Positions 1 through 8,599 are shown, counted from the stretch's first letter. The stretch: 32,724 bases of DNA from Bacteriovoracaceae bacterium (GCA_017858255.1 JAFMBV010000034.1:1-32724); one strand, 5' to 3'. Made by a program: numbers and translations. Notes: generated by a model from the sequence alone, not told the origin.

Positions 1-355
1 AATAATCGCAACCTGTTTCAGGGTTTTCATCACTACTAAAGCCGATCCATTCCTGATAATAAACTTCGGTATACGTGTTAGCGATAGGAATACCAATACG
101 ATAACTTTTGTATGAATTATTTCCTACTTGAGAATTTCCGTAATTTGTATCGTTTAATTTTTGCCCATATTCTATATAAAAGTAATTCGTTGATAGCTTA
201 AAGCCTAAGTGAAGACTTGCATTTGGCCGAAATTCCAAAAAATTCTTTTTAGAGCGTAATAGTATGGAGTGATTTGGTCTTTTCAATTGCAAAGTAAATG
301 TCGCTGCCATTGAGCTAAAGGAGAAAAGAGTGAAAATAATCAACTTGTTAAACAA
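1..355 (-). CDS. Exported DUF4421-like protein, 3' end cut by window edge
   Basis: This is the N-terminal 118 codons of a minus-strand gene that runs out of the window at base 1. I place the start at a TTG (355-353) because an AGGA motif lies about 5-6 bases upstream and the reading frame then opens with a signal peptide (MFNKLIIFTLFSFSSMAA, cleavage after Ala18). The nearby ATG at 366 is out of frame and stops after six codons. The mature part is rich in Tyr, Asn and aromatic beta-strand patterns (SYRIGIP, EVYYQEWIGF) and resembles DUF4421 proteins, which are predicted envelope beta-barrels of unknown function. The family call is from pattern memory only. An outer-membrane location is inferred. 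Confidence 0.55.
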   Translation of the reverse strand, partial: MFNKLIIFTLFSFSSMAATFTLQLKRPNHSILLRSKKNFLEFRPNASLHLGFKLSTNYFYIEYGQKLNDTNYGNSQVGNNSYKSYRIGIPIANTYTEVYYQEWIGFSSDENPETGCDY

Positions 356-538
356 TTGTGTTCCTCATGATTTGCTCTTTAGGGAAGAAGAAAAAAGCAT
401 GAAATTATCGTTAATCGAAGGTGAAACAGCTAGTTAAATGAGCAATTTCTAAAGTTTTATAATAACAACTCCCTTTTAAAATGTTAACATTTTTCAACGA
501 AACTGAAATGCCTGATTTTTTAAGTGTTGGAGTAATGG

Positions 539-2032
539 ATGAGCGTAGAAGTAGTTGGTGAAACATTTGCAGTTATTATTGCCATAGAAGATTATATGGC
601 AGGTAGCACTCCCACTATTCCAAGTGTCGAATATGCTAAAAACGATGCCCTGGCCTTTAAGAATATGCTGCTTCAGACCTTTGATGTACCTGAGGGGAAT
701 ATCCATAGCTTTATCAACGAAGAAGCAACTCTTGAATCGGTTGAAGAAAAGTTGCCGAAAATAATTGAAGGATTGTCTCCTCTTGATACATTCTTCTTCT
801 ACTATGAAGGGCACGCCTATTCTACTCGTGGTGAAAACTCATTTACGCTATTTGATTCTAATCAAGACAATTTAAATGGAACATCTGCTTGCTTTGATGA
901 GTTATTACTTGAACCATTAAGTCATAACCCATGTAAGAAGGCTTTCCTCTTTATGGATGCCTCTGCCACTGAGTTACTCAAAACGAAGAACCCAAAAAGC
1001 ACAATTACTGATATATGTGAAAAAGAATTTATCAATCATATCGATCAATTTTCATCACAAGCCTGTTTCTTCTCAACATCAATTGCACAGATGTCATACC
1101 GATCCTCAAAACTGAAACTAGGTATATGGACCTGGCATTTAATTGAAGCTCTCTCTGGGGAAGCTGATAAGGCCTTTGATCGCGACAATGCTGTTACGAT
1201 TGGCACTCTTAAAAAATATCTTTCTAGAACTATTCCTACTTACCTTACAAAAGAGACGAGGGTCCGTGGAACACAGGAGCCCTTTGCGATTATTGGCAGT
1301 GATTCAAATACTAAAATTTCTGAATTTGACGATGATCAATTTAATGACGACGCTTCAAACTTAGTATCCCTTAACACTGAAGAGTATGAACTTAGACGAA
1401 CTGAGGTCGAGCTTTATAAGAATTTTCCTGGTTACGTTAAAGGTCGAAATAGCGAACCGAAAACACACTGCACGAGTGCCGAGACTTGGGCCCAGCGATT
1501 AACAGAAGAAGATATAAAGCAAGAGATAGAAGACGTCTATAAGAATGCCAAAGCTATTTTTGGCTATAAGAAAAGAGAATGTGAAAAAGACCCTGAAGGT
1601 GGATTCCTGGCCACACCTCCTTTTCGATATAGAGTTTCCGCTTTTCAAGATGAAGACGACTTTAGAAGCATCAAAACGACAAGAGTTTTGGAGCTTCGGA
1701 TGGATATGGGCTCAATCCCAGCAGGGTTTGATACCGTTTTTCCAAAAATGTTTGAAGACCTTTATATCCCTGTTACAGGGACTATTAATTTTGATGCTTT
1801 AATTGAGGCCTTTGAAGACTTAGAAGATGATGGCCATGGAGAGCTTACAGATGAAGAGGGAAGATTAATTTTCTCCCCCAAAGCATCTAAGGGCGTTGAG
1901 AATATCGTTATCAGTGATAAGGGAATTGTTGTAAATTTCTCTACTTCAACTGAGTCGATTGGGACTATGCTTGGGTCTACGCAAGAGGCCTTTGGTGTTA
2001 TCTCTGCTCCTATAAGGCAACTGTTGGTGTAG
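539..2032 (+). CDS. Caspase-fold (peptidase C14-like) protein lacking the catalytic Cys
   Basis: The N-terminal half (residues about 8-255) follows the p20/p10 caspase-like layout: an opening strand FAVIIAIEDY, a DA-L helix near residue 36, an AT segment at 63-64, FFFYYEGHA with the catalytic His at 92, the strand AFLFMDAS at 135-142, and WTWHLIEALSG, which matches the usual FTxxLxxALxG segment. In active members the strand reads DACxSG; here it is DASAT, so Ser142 occupies the catalytic Cys position and the protein is probably a pseudo-peptidase, or uses Ser. Residues 290-497 form an acidic C-terminal region I do not recognise, with no membrane segment or signal peptide, so it is probably cytoplasmic. 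GGAG at 529-532 supports the start. It stands alone, tail-to-tail with the kinase gene. Confidence 0.75.
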   Translation: MSVEVVGETFAVIIAIEDYMAGSTPTIPSVEYAKNDALAFKNMLLQTFDVPEGNIHSFINEEATLESVEEKLPKIIEGLSPLDTFFFYYEGHAYSTRGENSFTLFDSNQDNLNGTSACFDELLLEPLSHNPCKKAFLFMDASATELLKTKNPKSTITDICEKEFINHIDQFSSQACFFSTSIAQMSYRSSKLKLGIWTWHLIEALSGEADKAFDRDNAVTIGTLKKYLSRTIPTYLTKETRVRGTQEPFAIIGSDSNTKISEFDDDQFNDDASNLVSLNTEEYELRRTEVELYKNFPGYVKGRNSEPKTHCTSAETWAQRLTEEDIKQEIEDVYKNAKAIFGYKKRECEKDPEGGFLATPPFRYRVSAFQDEDDFRSIKTTRVLELRMDMGSIPAGFDTVFPKMFEDLYIPVTGTINFDALIEAFEDLEDDGHGELTDEEGRLIFSPKASKGVENIVISDKGIVVNFSTSTESIGTMLGSTQEAFGVISAPIRQLLV

Positions 2033-2058
2033 GTTTTTTAGCGCCTACTAGAATTGAA

Positions 2059-3731
2059 CTAATCTTTTTGTTTCCAGTTTTTTAAGACTCGAATTATTTC
2101 TTTAATATTAAGAGGTTTACTTAAGAAATCGTCCATTCCAGCATCGAAGCACTTATCTCGATCCTCTTTAAGGGCGCTAGCAGTTAGGGCGACAACCGTT
2201 GGATTATTATATTCACTTGGATTTTCTTTTATTTTTCTTGTAGCTTCAAATCCATCCATTACAGGCATAAAGCAATCCATGAGAATAATGTCATATTTCT
2301 GTGACTTAAGCATTTGTAATGCCTCTGACCCGTTTGTCGCAATATCAATTTCATAGCCAAGTTTTCTTTCAAGAGTCTTTTTGGCAACAAGTTGATTAAT
2401 ACGATTATCTTCTGCCATCAAAATCCTGAGGGGACGTTCTACTGCCATGTTTGAGTTAATAACAATTTTACTATTCTCAGAAGTATCCTTACTCTGTGCT
2501 CTCTTAGCGTTGATAGTGAAACTAAAAGTGGAACCCTTTCCTTCATCACTATCAACCCAAATAGTTCCACCCATTAGCTCAGTAAGAGACTTGGATATCG
2601 CAAGACCGAGGCCTGTCCCTCCAAACTTTCTGACTGTTGAAGCATCAACCTGAGAAAAAGAAACAAATAACTTTTCTTGCGCTTCTTTAGTGATTCCGAT
2701 GCCATTGTCTTTGACAGAAAATTGAATCCTGTAATCTTCATCATCTTTTAAGTTTTCGGCATGAACAATTAGATCTACACTTCCAGACGGAGTAAACTTA
2801 AGGGCATTACTTATAAGATTACTAAGAATCTGCCGAACTTTGTTTACATCACCATAAACCCACGGGGGAACATCCTTATCAAAGTGGAGATTGAGATCGA
2901 CGGAGCTCGATGATTGTGTATTAACTTGTGATGTGATTTGATTTGTGATTTAAAAAGATGAATTATTTGATCTACATTTTCTCTAAGGTTAAACGGCTCA
3001 TTTTCGATTTCCATCTTGCCCGATTCAAGCTTTGAGAAGTCTAAAATTCCATTTATCAGGTTGAGTAAAGTATCCCCACAGCCGGTAATCGTGCGAACAA
3101 GCTTTCTATCTTCTTCTTCTTTAACGCTGTCTAGTAGGATATCTGCACAACCCAATATTCCATTAAGGGGAGTACGGATTTCATGGCTCATAGTCGCTAA
3201 GAATGATGCTTTGGTTGTTGCCGCGCTCTTTGCTTCCTTCAGAGAAAGTCTTAATTCCATTTGATTGATGACTTGTCTTCCAAGAGCTTTCAATATTTCT
3301 TTTTGCTCTTCATCAAACTCTCTGGGTGTGCTATCGATAACACACAAAGTTCCTAACTTGTGGCCGGAGGGAGTTTTTAAAGGAGCGCCCGCATAAAAAC
3401 GAACATGAGGAGCACCCACTGCGAGGGGATTGTCGTGAAAACGTTCGTCCTTAAATGAGTCAGGCACTACGAAAACATCATCTTGTAATATAGCATGAGA
3501 GCAAAAGGCCACTTCTCTAGGAGTTTCTGTGGCACCTAATCCATAACTTGATTTAAACCACTGCCTAGATTCATCTACCAAGGAGATTAGAGCGATAGGT
3601 GTTCCAAAAATATTGGCCGCAATCTTGGTAAAATCATCAAAGTCGATTTCTGGAAGAGTGTCTAAGATCGCATAATTTTTTAAATCATCTAATCGTTCTT
3701 TCTCATTTTCTGGTAATGGAGCTACTTTCAT
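2059..3731 (-). pseudogene. GAF hybrid sensor histidine kinase split by a frameshift
   Basis: The first open frame (3731 to 2844) encodes a GAF domain (about residues 20-160) and a HisKA domain with the H-box MSHEIRTPLN, phosphorylated His183. It then drifts into a nonsense tail. The second frame, open from about 2940 to 2059, encodes the rest: an N-box (NLISNALKF), DNGIGI, a GGTGLGLAIS G2-box, then a receiver domain with phosphoacceptor Asp in ILMDCFMPVMDG, the Thr/Ala switch VALTAS and the conserved Lys in LSKP. The frames meet at the repeat at 2927-2951. Removing one 5-base unit there gives a continuous 555-residue kinase. There is no membrane segment, so the complete protein would sense through GAF in the cytoplasm. 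It could be a phase-variable gene, a recent knock-out or a sequencing error. The start has only a weak ribosome site. Confidence 0.85.
2927..2951. repeat. Short imperfect pentanucleotide repeat at the kinase frameshift
   Basis: On the minus strand the tract contains the tandem units AAATC, AAATC and ACATC. Deleting one 5-base unit fuses the HisKA frame to the ATPase frame, reading SQITSQVNTQ across the join. The corrected gene length (1668) is divisible by three. Unit gain or loss by slippage would toggle the frame. Confidence 0.7.
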
Positions 3732-3914
3732 ACAGGTCCCTATAAATTTGATTATGATATCTTATCGTTCTTTTTTAATGGAAATTTTAATGTGTTGAGA
3801 ATCTTTTGATTCGGAGGATAAATTTCCTAATCAAAATAGTCAGATAATCCTTACCGTACTAATTTTGAAAGGAACTCTTATCATATAGGCTCTTTAATTA
3901 CATGATTTATGTCA

Positions 3915-3944
3915 TTCGCTTTTTTTATTCTTCGGACTTATAAT
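3915..3944 (+). promoter_or_regulatory. Candidate promoter of the hibernation factor gene
   Basis: A consensus -10 hexamer TATAAT lies at 3939-3944, 33 bases before the start codon. A poor -35 (TTCGCT, 3915-3920) sits 18 bases upstream. Only the -10 is strong. Confidence 0.4.
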
Positions 3945-3977
3945 TCAATGTGAAGAATACCATCTTAAAAGGAATTT

Positions 3978-4343
3978 ATGAATATTCAAGTAAACACCGA
4001 CCATAACATCGAAGGCAGCGCAGAGCTTAACACTTACATTGAAGCGAACTTGTCCGCAGCGTTTGAAAGATTTAAGGTTGCAATCACGCGTATTGAAGTT
4101 CACCTCTCTGATGAAAATGGCGGGAAGACAAGTGTCAATGACAAACGCTGTTTATTAGAGGCCCGCGTTTCTAATCATCAACCAGTTGTTGTAAGTCACC
4201 AAGCAGATACAATTTATCAGGCCATTGAAGCCGCATCAGGAAAACTTTTGCGTGCGTTGGATAATATGGCAGGTAAATTGACCGACCACAAAAGCCCAAA
4301 AGACCTTTTAGTTGAAACACCTGATGACTTTAGCCAAGAATAG
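3978..4343 (+). CDS. hpf: Ribosome hibernation promoting factor / RaiA family
   Basis: This 121-residue protein has the HPF/RaiA (sigma-54 modulation) layout: an opening strand MNIQVNTDHNIEGSAEL, a helix with a basic patch (FERFKVAITRIEVHL), the strand LLEARVSNHQPVVVSHQA, and the helix DTIYQAIEAASGKLLRALDN. Family members bind the 30S decoding region and silence or dimerise ribosomes in stationary phase or starvation. The length matches short HPF, which lacks the C-terminal dimerisation domain. The start is supported by AAAGGA seven to eight bases upstream. It is monocistronic. A second, weaker HPF-like protein lies at 14061-14342. Confidence 0.85.
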   Translation: MNIQVNTDHNIEGSAELNTYIEANLSAAFERFKVAITRIEVHLSDENGGKTSVNDKRCLLEARVSNHQPVVVSHQADTIYQAIEAASGKLLRALDNMAGKLTDHKSPKDLLVETPDDFSQE

Positions 4344-4399
4344 TCTCTTAAGGTTACAGAAAAGAAGAACATCAAATGGCCAACGGAATAAGAGTTAAG

Positions 4400-4515
4400 A
4401 GGCCTTTTGAATAAAGTCTAGGTAAGTTGCCCTTGCTGAGTGTGGTCAAACGACCTTAATGATTCCTTCGAGCTTGTAGTATTTCTCAAAGATGTAATCA
4501 ATGGAACCTGAAACC
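4400..4515 (-). pseudogene. Remnant of a tyrosine recombinase gene
   Basis: This stretch matches, in the same orientation, the 3' part of the intact recombinase gene at 7016-7978. Bases 4400-4422 match about 7021-7042, and 4423-4515 match about 7172-7265 with scattered substitutions. About 128 bases between them, which carry the active-site Tyr and its flanks, are missing. The join falls at a pair of near-identical octamers in the intact gene (GCCTAGGT near 7038 and GCCTATGT near 7166). No homology is visible beyond about 4515. The rest of the 4344-4672 gap shows no other gene or strong signal. Confidence 0.8.
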
Positions 4516-4672
4516 ATAAGCGGCTACCTTTATGAAAAAATCTAACCTTCATATCAATTCAATTTAAGTCAAAAAAATCTCGCGGTATGGGCATATCTTT
4601 ATTAGGCGATTTAAACCCAATTCTAACCCACACTTAATAAATCAAATATTCAAATCATTGTAGTATATCGTC

Positions 4673-5806
4673 ATGGATAGTTACTTTCTATTGGACGAAG
4701 AAGTCTTTCATGATGCTCCTTCATATTTTGAAGCTATGATTAAGCATATTGATGAGGCCAAGAGGAGGATTTGTCTAGAGTTCTATACTATTGAGGATGA
4801 TGCGCTTGGCAGACTCTTCATGGACAAACTAATTTGTGCTAGCAATAGAGGTATAAGTGTTTCTATCATAACTGATGGAGTAGGAAGTAAGCGACTTAGT
4901 AAAGAAAGTGTTAAAAAACTTCAAAGGGCCGGAGTTCAATTTGAGTTTTTCAATGGTCTGGCTTCTCAATTAAGTTACAAGAAGCAACATAGTCTAAGAC
5001 AGAAGGTCAGGGTTTTTCTCAGAACATATCTCCTATTAAAGATCAATAAGCGAAATCATCGAAAGCTATGTGTTATCGACGATGTGATTGCTTTCGTTGG
5101 AAGTGCCAATATAAGTGACGTTCACGTCAAGTCAACAAGCTATGGACCTGCCTGGCGCGATACTGGTTTTTTAATTCGAGATCAGAGAGTAGAAATTCTT
5201 AGAGAGGCATTTGAAATAACATTGGGATTCATTAAAAAAGGCAACCGAGCGACTAAGGCCTTACGTGGATCAGACGTACAGATTAACTTTTCGCCAATAT
5301 CGAGGAGGAAGAACCTCTCAAGTCTCAAAAAAAGGATTGCTAATGCTAAAGAGAGGATTTGGATTACGAATCCCTATTTTGTGCCGACTCCTTGTATTTT
5401 AAAAGAGTTATTGAATGCTCAAAAAAGGGGAGTAGAAGTCTCACTGCTAACTGGAGAAATGAGTGATCACAAATTTTTTCCATGGATAAACTCAATTTTC
5501 TATAGGCCACTAAGAAAAGCGGGAGCAGATATTTTCCTTTATCAGCCGAGTGTTCTTCATTCAAAAGTTACGATCATTGACGATTGTGCTATCAGTGGCT
5601 CTAGTAATCTAAACCATCGCAGTCTCTATCATGATCTAGAACTTGATCTGTTTATAAGTAACCCTAAAACAATAGAGCAGCTTTCTATTCAATTTAAAAA
5701 AGACCTTAAGAGCTCTAGACTGATCTCGTCTTCAATGGCTCAAGAGAGTTTTCAATCGTTGGACTACTTTATTCCTATCTTTCGTATGATAAAGAGTTAT
5801 TTTTAA
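4673..5806 (+). CDS. Phospholipase D / cardiolipin synthase-like protein
   Basis: Two HKD motifs (HxKxxxxD) define the phospholipase D superfamily: HRKLCVID at His129 followed by GSANISD, and HSKVTIID at His296 followed by GSSNLNHRS. The 377-residue length and absence of N-terminal membrane helices fit ClsB-type cardiolipin synthases, which transfer a phosphatidyl group between glycerolipids at the inner membrane. Other PLD-family phosphodiesterases cannot be excluded. No good ribosome site precedes the ATG. The next gene, a membrane protein, starts 47 bases downstream and could be co-transcribed. This gene and its two followers lie between the integrase remnant and the intact integrase, so they may be mobile cargo. 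Confidence 0.85.
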   Translation: MDSYFLLDEEVFHDAPSYFEAMIKHIDEAKRRICLEFYTIEDDALGRLFMDKLICASNRGISVSIITDGVGSKRLSKESVKKLQRAGVQFEFFNGLASQLSYKKQHSLRQKVRVFLRTYLLLKINKRNHRKLCVIDDVIAFVGSANISDVHVKSTSYGPAWRDTGFLIRDQRVEILREAFEITLGFIKKGNRATKALRGSDVQINFSPISRRKNLSSLKKRIANAKERIWITNPYFVPTPCILKELLNAQKRGVEVSLLTGEMSDHKFFPWINSIFYRPLRKAGADIFLYQPSVLHSKVTIIDDCAISGSSNLNHRSLYHDLELDLFISNPKTIEQLSIQFKKDLKSSRLISSSMAQESFQSLDYFIPIFRMIKSYF

Positions 5807-5853
5807 AAAACTGACAAAGTTTGCTTAGTTTAATCTGTACATGATAAATTTAG

Positions 5854-6570
5854 GTGACTAATTTAAGAAGAAATACTTTTACTGAGTTCCAGGGGAGGCT
5901 AGACCTGCGATTTTTAAAATCAACGCTTTTCGAAGTGTTTACCCATTCAAGTTGGGTCGCAAAAAATTATGAGCTATTTTGGATCGTGTACTTACTTACT
6001 CTTTGGTTTTTTCCTGAAATCGTTTTAACCGTAGATCCTTATGCTCTTTCAATCGTACCACTCATTGCAATCTTAGAAATTGGTTATAATTTTTTAAATA
6101 TTCTTGTCGAAATGTTTGCTTATTTTCTTTCAAGAGTTTTTCGAGGGAATAGGGGCGAATCTTTCATAATTTTGTTCATTTTACCATTCTTATCTATTGG
6201 ACTATTCCTACTTTTTAATTCGGGTAGTTACTTTACATTTATTATCTACTTTTATTTGATCATAACAAACTTTAAGGAGTATTTTATTGCTACCCAAATA
6301 GAAGCATCTAAAGCTTTCATAAGAGATACTGTTTTTGCTTTTGGCAAAATGGTTATCTTTCTATCCTGTACTGGCTTTATTTCGGTTCCATGGCCTGAGT
6401 TTGGGTTGATTGGCAATGAAATAGAGATTGGGGGCTCCGGAATACTTGTTGATTTTCCGCATAGGGGTGTCCCAACGGGTATTATAGCTTTTTCATTACT
6501 ATGGATAATTAAGAAAAAGCTTAAAACCTTAAAGATTAAATACGTTAATGGAAAGAGCAAAAGAGATTAG
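5854..6570 (+). CDS. Polytopic membrane protein, unknown family
   Basis: I do not recognise this 238-residue protein. About five to six hydrophobic segments are visible: near residues 40-60 (FWIVYLLTLWFFPEIVL), 65-95, 102-122 (FIILFILPFLSIGLFLLF), 126-140, 163-180 and 204-216, with a basic C-terminus (KKKLKTLKIK). The start is GTG; an ATG 13 bases upstream is out of frame and stops after six codons. The ribosome site is weak, so the start is uncertain. It follows the phospholipase D-like gene closely on the same strand, consistent with a membrane-lipid unit, but nothing in the sequence proves that link. Confidence 0.65.
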   Translation: MTNLRRNTFTEFQGRLDLRFLKSTLFEVFTHSSWVAKNYELFWIVYLLTLWFFPEIVLTVDPYALSIVPLIAILEIGYNFLNILVEMFAYFLSRVFRGNRGESFIILFILPFLSIGLFLLFNSGSYFTFIIYFYLIITNFKEYFIATQIEASKAFIRDTVFAFGKMVIFLSCTGFISVPWPEFGLIGNEIEIGGSGILVDFPHRGVPTGIIAFSLLWIIKKKLKTLKIKYVNGKSKRD

Positions 6571-6639
6571 GAATATGGAAATTAGGTAAGGCCTTCCGAA
6601 ATGATATGTAATTTTCGAAATTTAAGTTATTATTAATCC

Positions 6640-6954
6640 ATGAAGCTGGTACTCGCTACCTCACTTTTATTTTCTTTTACTCTTAATGCTCAAGCGTCCT
6701 CTTTTATAACTTGTGACGTGAGCGTCAGAATCCTTGCTAAAGGACGCGTAAAGACAACATTCAAGGTTAATCATGTAAAGCAGGGGAATTCAGGCTTCGG
6801 TGACTGTGAAGTTACAAAGGGACAGGTCTTTGAAGTAAAAGTAGAAGGCGCCGAAAAAACCACCCCTGGGAGCTCCGCGATCATTAATTACAAAAACTAC
6901 TCAGCTATGGGAGAAACTGGACCAGTTGGGGATACTACATGGACATTAAAGTAG
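6640..6954 (+). CDS. Small secreted protein, unknown
   Basis: This 104-residue protein starts with a signal peptide (MKLVLATSLLFSFTLNAQA, cleavage before SSF). The mature part is about 85 residues with two Cys (ITCDV and FGDCEV) that could form a disulfide, and is rich in beta-prone residues and Gly/Thr. It resembles in style, but not detectably in sequence, the small exported proteins at 10804 and 12431. There is no clear ribosome site before the ATG. Function unknown. Confidence 0.6.
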   Translation: MKLVLATSLLFSFTLNAQASSFITCDVSVRILAKGRVKTTFKVNHVKQGNSGFGDCEVTKGQVFEVKVEGAEKTTPGSSAIINYKNYSAMGETGPVGDTTWTLK

Positions 6955-7015
6955 CCTAATAAAATAATCACTTCATGAAACCGAACTTCAATATTTCTTA
7001 ATTAACGAAACCAAT

Positions 7016-7978
7016 TCAACAGGCCTTCTGAATAAAGCCTAGGTTTCTAGCAGGCGAGTCTTTAAGGGTGTTTTTTCTTTTATTATAGGCCTCTGTGGTT
7101 TTAACAGAAGAGTGCCCAACATCTTTTGAAACTTTTAATAAATCAGCACCACCCTCAAGACTAGAGCCTATGTAAGTTGCCCTCGCAGAGTGTGGGGAAA
7201 CTCTTTTATTGATTCCTGCGAGCTTACAGTATTTTTTAAAAATGTAATCGATGGAACTTGGAACAAGTGGACGATCAAGATTATTTGGATTTCTTGGGTT
7301 AACACTTGGTTGAAAGAGCCAGTCATTAGGGTCTACTTCTCTGTTGAGTTTTTTCATGTCGATTAAGTAATCAACGATTACTTCAAAACATTCTGGAAGT
7401 AGAAACTTTAAAAGCTGTTTGCCTCCCTTTGCTCTAATTGAGATGGTCATTTCACCATTGATCTCTTGAAGGTCAGAGAGTTTAATCTCAATTAACTCTG
7501 ACTTTCTTATGCCCGTGGTAAAAAAGGTCATTAGAATTGCTCTGTGAAGGGGAGTCGCTTTTTCAGAGATAACCTCAAAGAGCCTCATCACTTCTTCATC
7601 AGTTAAATCAAGTGTCTCAGACTTCGCGACTTGCTTAGGTCGCTTAACGCCATCAGCGGGATTAAAATCTAAAAATCCTGCTTCCATTAAGAATTGAAAG
7701 TAACTTGATAGGGAGCTTAATTTTCTATTGATGGTCTTAGGGGAGAACTCTGAATTTATCAGGTAAGTCTTATAGGCCACTATATGAAAGCGCACACAGT
7801 CTTTTACTGAATTAAGTTTTAACTCTGCTTTAAAGAATCTAAGGAAAAAAATGATGTCTCTTTTGTAGGCCTTTTTGGTATGCACTGATTCAAAGTTATT
7901 GAGAAACTCAAATTCAAGCTCACTTGATTTTTTGCCAAACTTTGTAGTTATCTGATTAGCGGTTACTAGGGTAGTCAT
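7016..7978 (-). CDS. Tyrosine recombinase/integrase (XerC/D type)
   Basis: This 320-residue protein has an N-terminal SAM-like core-binding domain (about 20-105) and a C-terminal catalytic domain. The full active-site set is visible: Arg158 in TTGIRKSEL, Lys184 in IRAKGGKQ, His263 and Arg266 in SPHSARATY, His289 in VGHSSVKTT, and the nucleophile Tyr298 in EAYNKR. It is therefore probably active. The family cuts and rejoins DNA at core sites of two inverted arms around a 6-8 base spacer; such a site lies at 8071-8100, 93 bases upstream of the start. It lacks the extra helix region typical of integron integrases. A decayed relative lies at 4400-4515. Whether it serves an integrative element or a house-keeping role cannot be told, but the context suggests the former. 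Confidence 0.9.
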   Translation of the reverse strand: MTTLVTANQITTKFGKKSSELEFEFLNNFESVHTKKAYKRDIIFFLRFFKAELKLNSVKDCVRFHIVAYKTYLINSEFSPKTINRKLSSLSSYFQFLMEAGFLDFNPADGVKRPKQVAKSETLDLTDEEVMRLFEVISEKATPLHRAILMTFFTTGIRKSELIEIKLSDLQEINGEMTISIRAKGGKQLLKFLLPECFEVIVDYLIDMKKLNREVDPNDWLFQPSVNPRNPNNLDRPLVPSSIDYIFKKYCKLAGINKRVSPHSARATYIGSSLEGGADLLKVSKDVGHSSVKTTEAYNKRKNTLKDSPARNLGFIQKAC

Positions 7979-8070
7979 AGAAAAGTCTCTCTATTATTGG
8001 GTATAACTTTCTATCGGAACCAAGAGAAAATCCTTTAATTAAAAGACCTTAGAAATTTTAAAAGGGGAGT

Positions 8071-8100
8071 TATAAGGGATAACAGTTATTATCCCTTATA
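8071..8100. repeat. Perfect 12-bp inverted repeat with 6-bp spacer, candidate recombinase core site
   Basis: The left arm TATAAGGGATAA (8071-8082) and its exact reverse complement (8089-8100) flank the spacer CAGTTA. The inner ends, ATAA and TTAT, around a 6-base spacer reproduce the geometry of Xer/dif-type crossover sites. A further copy of nine arm bases (TATCCCTTA) sits at 8253-8261. A protein operator or a weak hairpin is the alternative. Confidence 0.5.
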
Positions 8101-8109
8101 GAAAAATAC

Positions 8110-8133
8110 TGTGGCGACAGATTTGTCGCTACA
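8110..8133. repeat. Hairpin, 10-bp stem with 4-base loop
   Basis: TGTGGCGACA and TGTCGCTACA form a 10-bp stem with a single G-T position around GATT, just ten bases beyond the palindrome. No U-tract follows on either strand, so a classical terminator is unlikely. It may belong to the same recombination or regulatory region. Confidence 0.4.
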
Positions 8134-8277
8134 TTGATCATGAAGCACATTATAATCAGCGAACGCCTTTCTAGTAAGGGCATTTGAACGAGTGGAGAAA
8201 ACTTAACCAATTTTTTCTGAATTAATTTTGGTTAATGGCCGATGATAGAACATATCCCTTAATTAAAGGAATCTTCT

Positions 8278-8553
8278 ATGAACGTAGTACGTTGGGCGCT
8301 TCTCTTTGTTCTATCCTCAGCTTCCGCTTTAGGCGCTTGTCCTGAGGTTCCTTCTTCCCCTTATGAATGTAAAGGAAGGGTTCTTGTCTCTAATAAAGAG
8401 GAACTTCAAAGCTATCTTTCTGATTTTGGTTTAAATAGTAATAAGACCTATATAAGGGCCGCCCACCTAACAGGAGCGTTTGTTGATCAGTCTGAGAAAC
8501 CATTCGTGATAGCAACTTCTGGAAGCAGTTTCCAAACTCAACCTGGCACCTAA
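8278..8553 (+). CDS. Small secreted Cys-containing protein, possibly truncated
   Basis: This 91-residue protein begins with a signal peptide (MNVVRWALLFVLSSASALGA) and has two Cys early in the mature chain (ACPEV and YECKG). The ATG follows AAAGGA with good spacing. The family is unknown. The last six residues (FQTQPG plus T) are encoded by an 18-base repeat that recurs at 9561-9578. If the DNA between the copies were removed, the frame would continue for about 20 more codons, adding two Cys, up to a stop near 9640, antisense to the end of the neighbouring gene. So the C-terminus may have been replaced by insertion, although chance read-through is possible. Confidence 0.6.
   Translation: MNVVRWALLFVLSSASALGACPEVPSSPYECKGRVLVSNKEELQSYLSDFGLNSNKTYIRAAHLTGAFVDQSEKPFVIATSGSSFQTQPGT
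8532..8549 (+). repeat. 18-bp direct repeat, copy 1
   Basis: CCAAACTCAACCTGGCAC occurs here and again at 9561-9578, bracketing the nucleotidyltransferase/RHH pair. A shorter echo, TGGCACCTA, occurs at 8544 and 8576. The arrangement is that of attachment-site or target duplications around a cassette of about 1.03 kb. Confidence 0.6.
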
Positions 8554-8599
8554 TGGCTCTTGTTTTTATATTATTTGGCACCTATGCTTATTAGCATCA

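Noticed and set aside
3016-3264. Plus-strand open frame inside the kinase gene
   Set aside because: It is antisense to the HisKA region, whose motifs are unambiguous.
8544-8560. Sigma-54 -24/-12 promoter starting TGGCAC
   Set aside because: No TTGC follows at the required spacing, and the TGGCAC belongs to the 18-base repeat.
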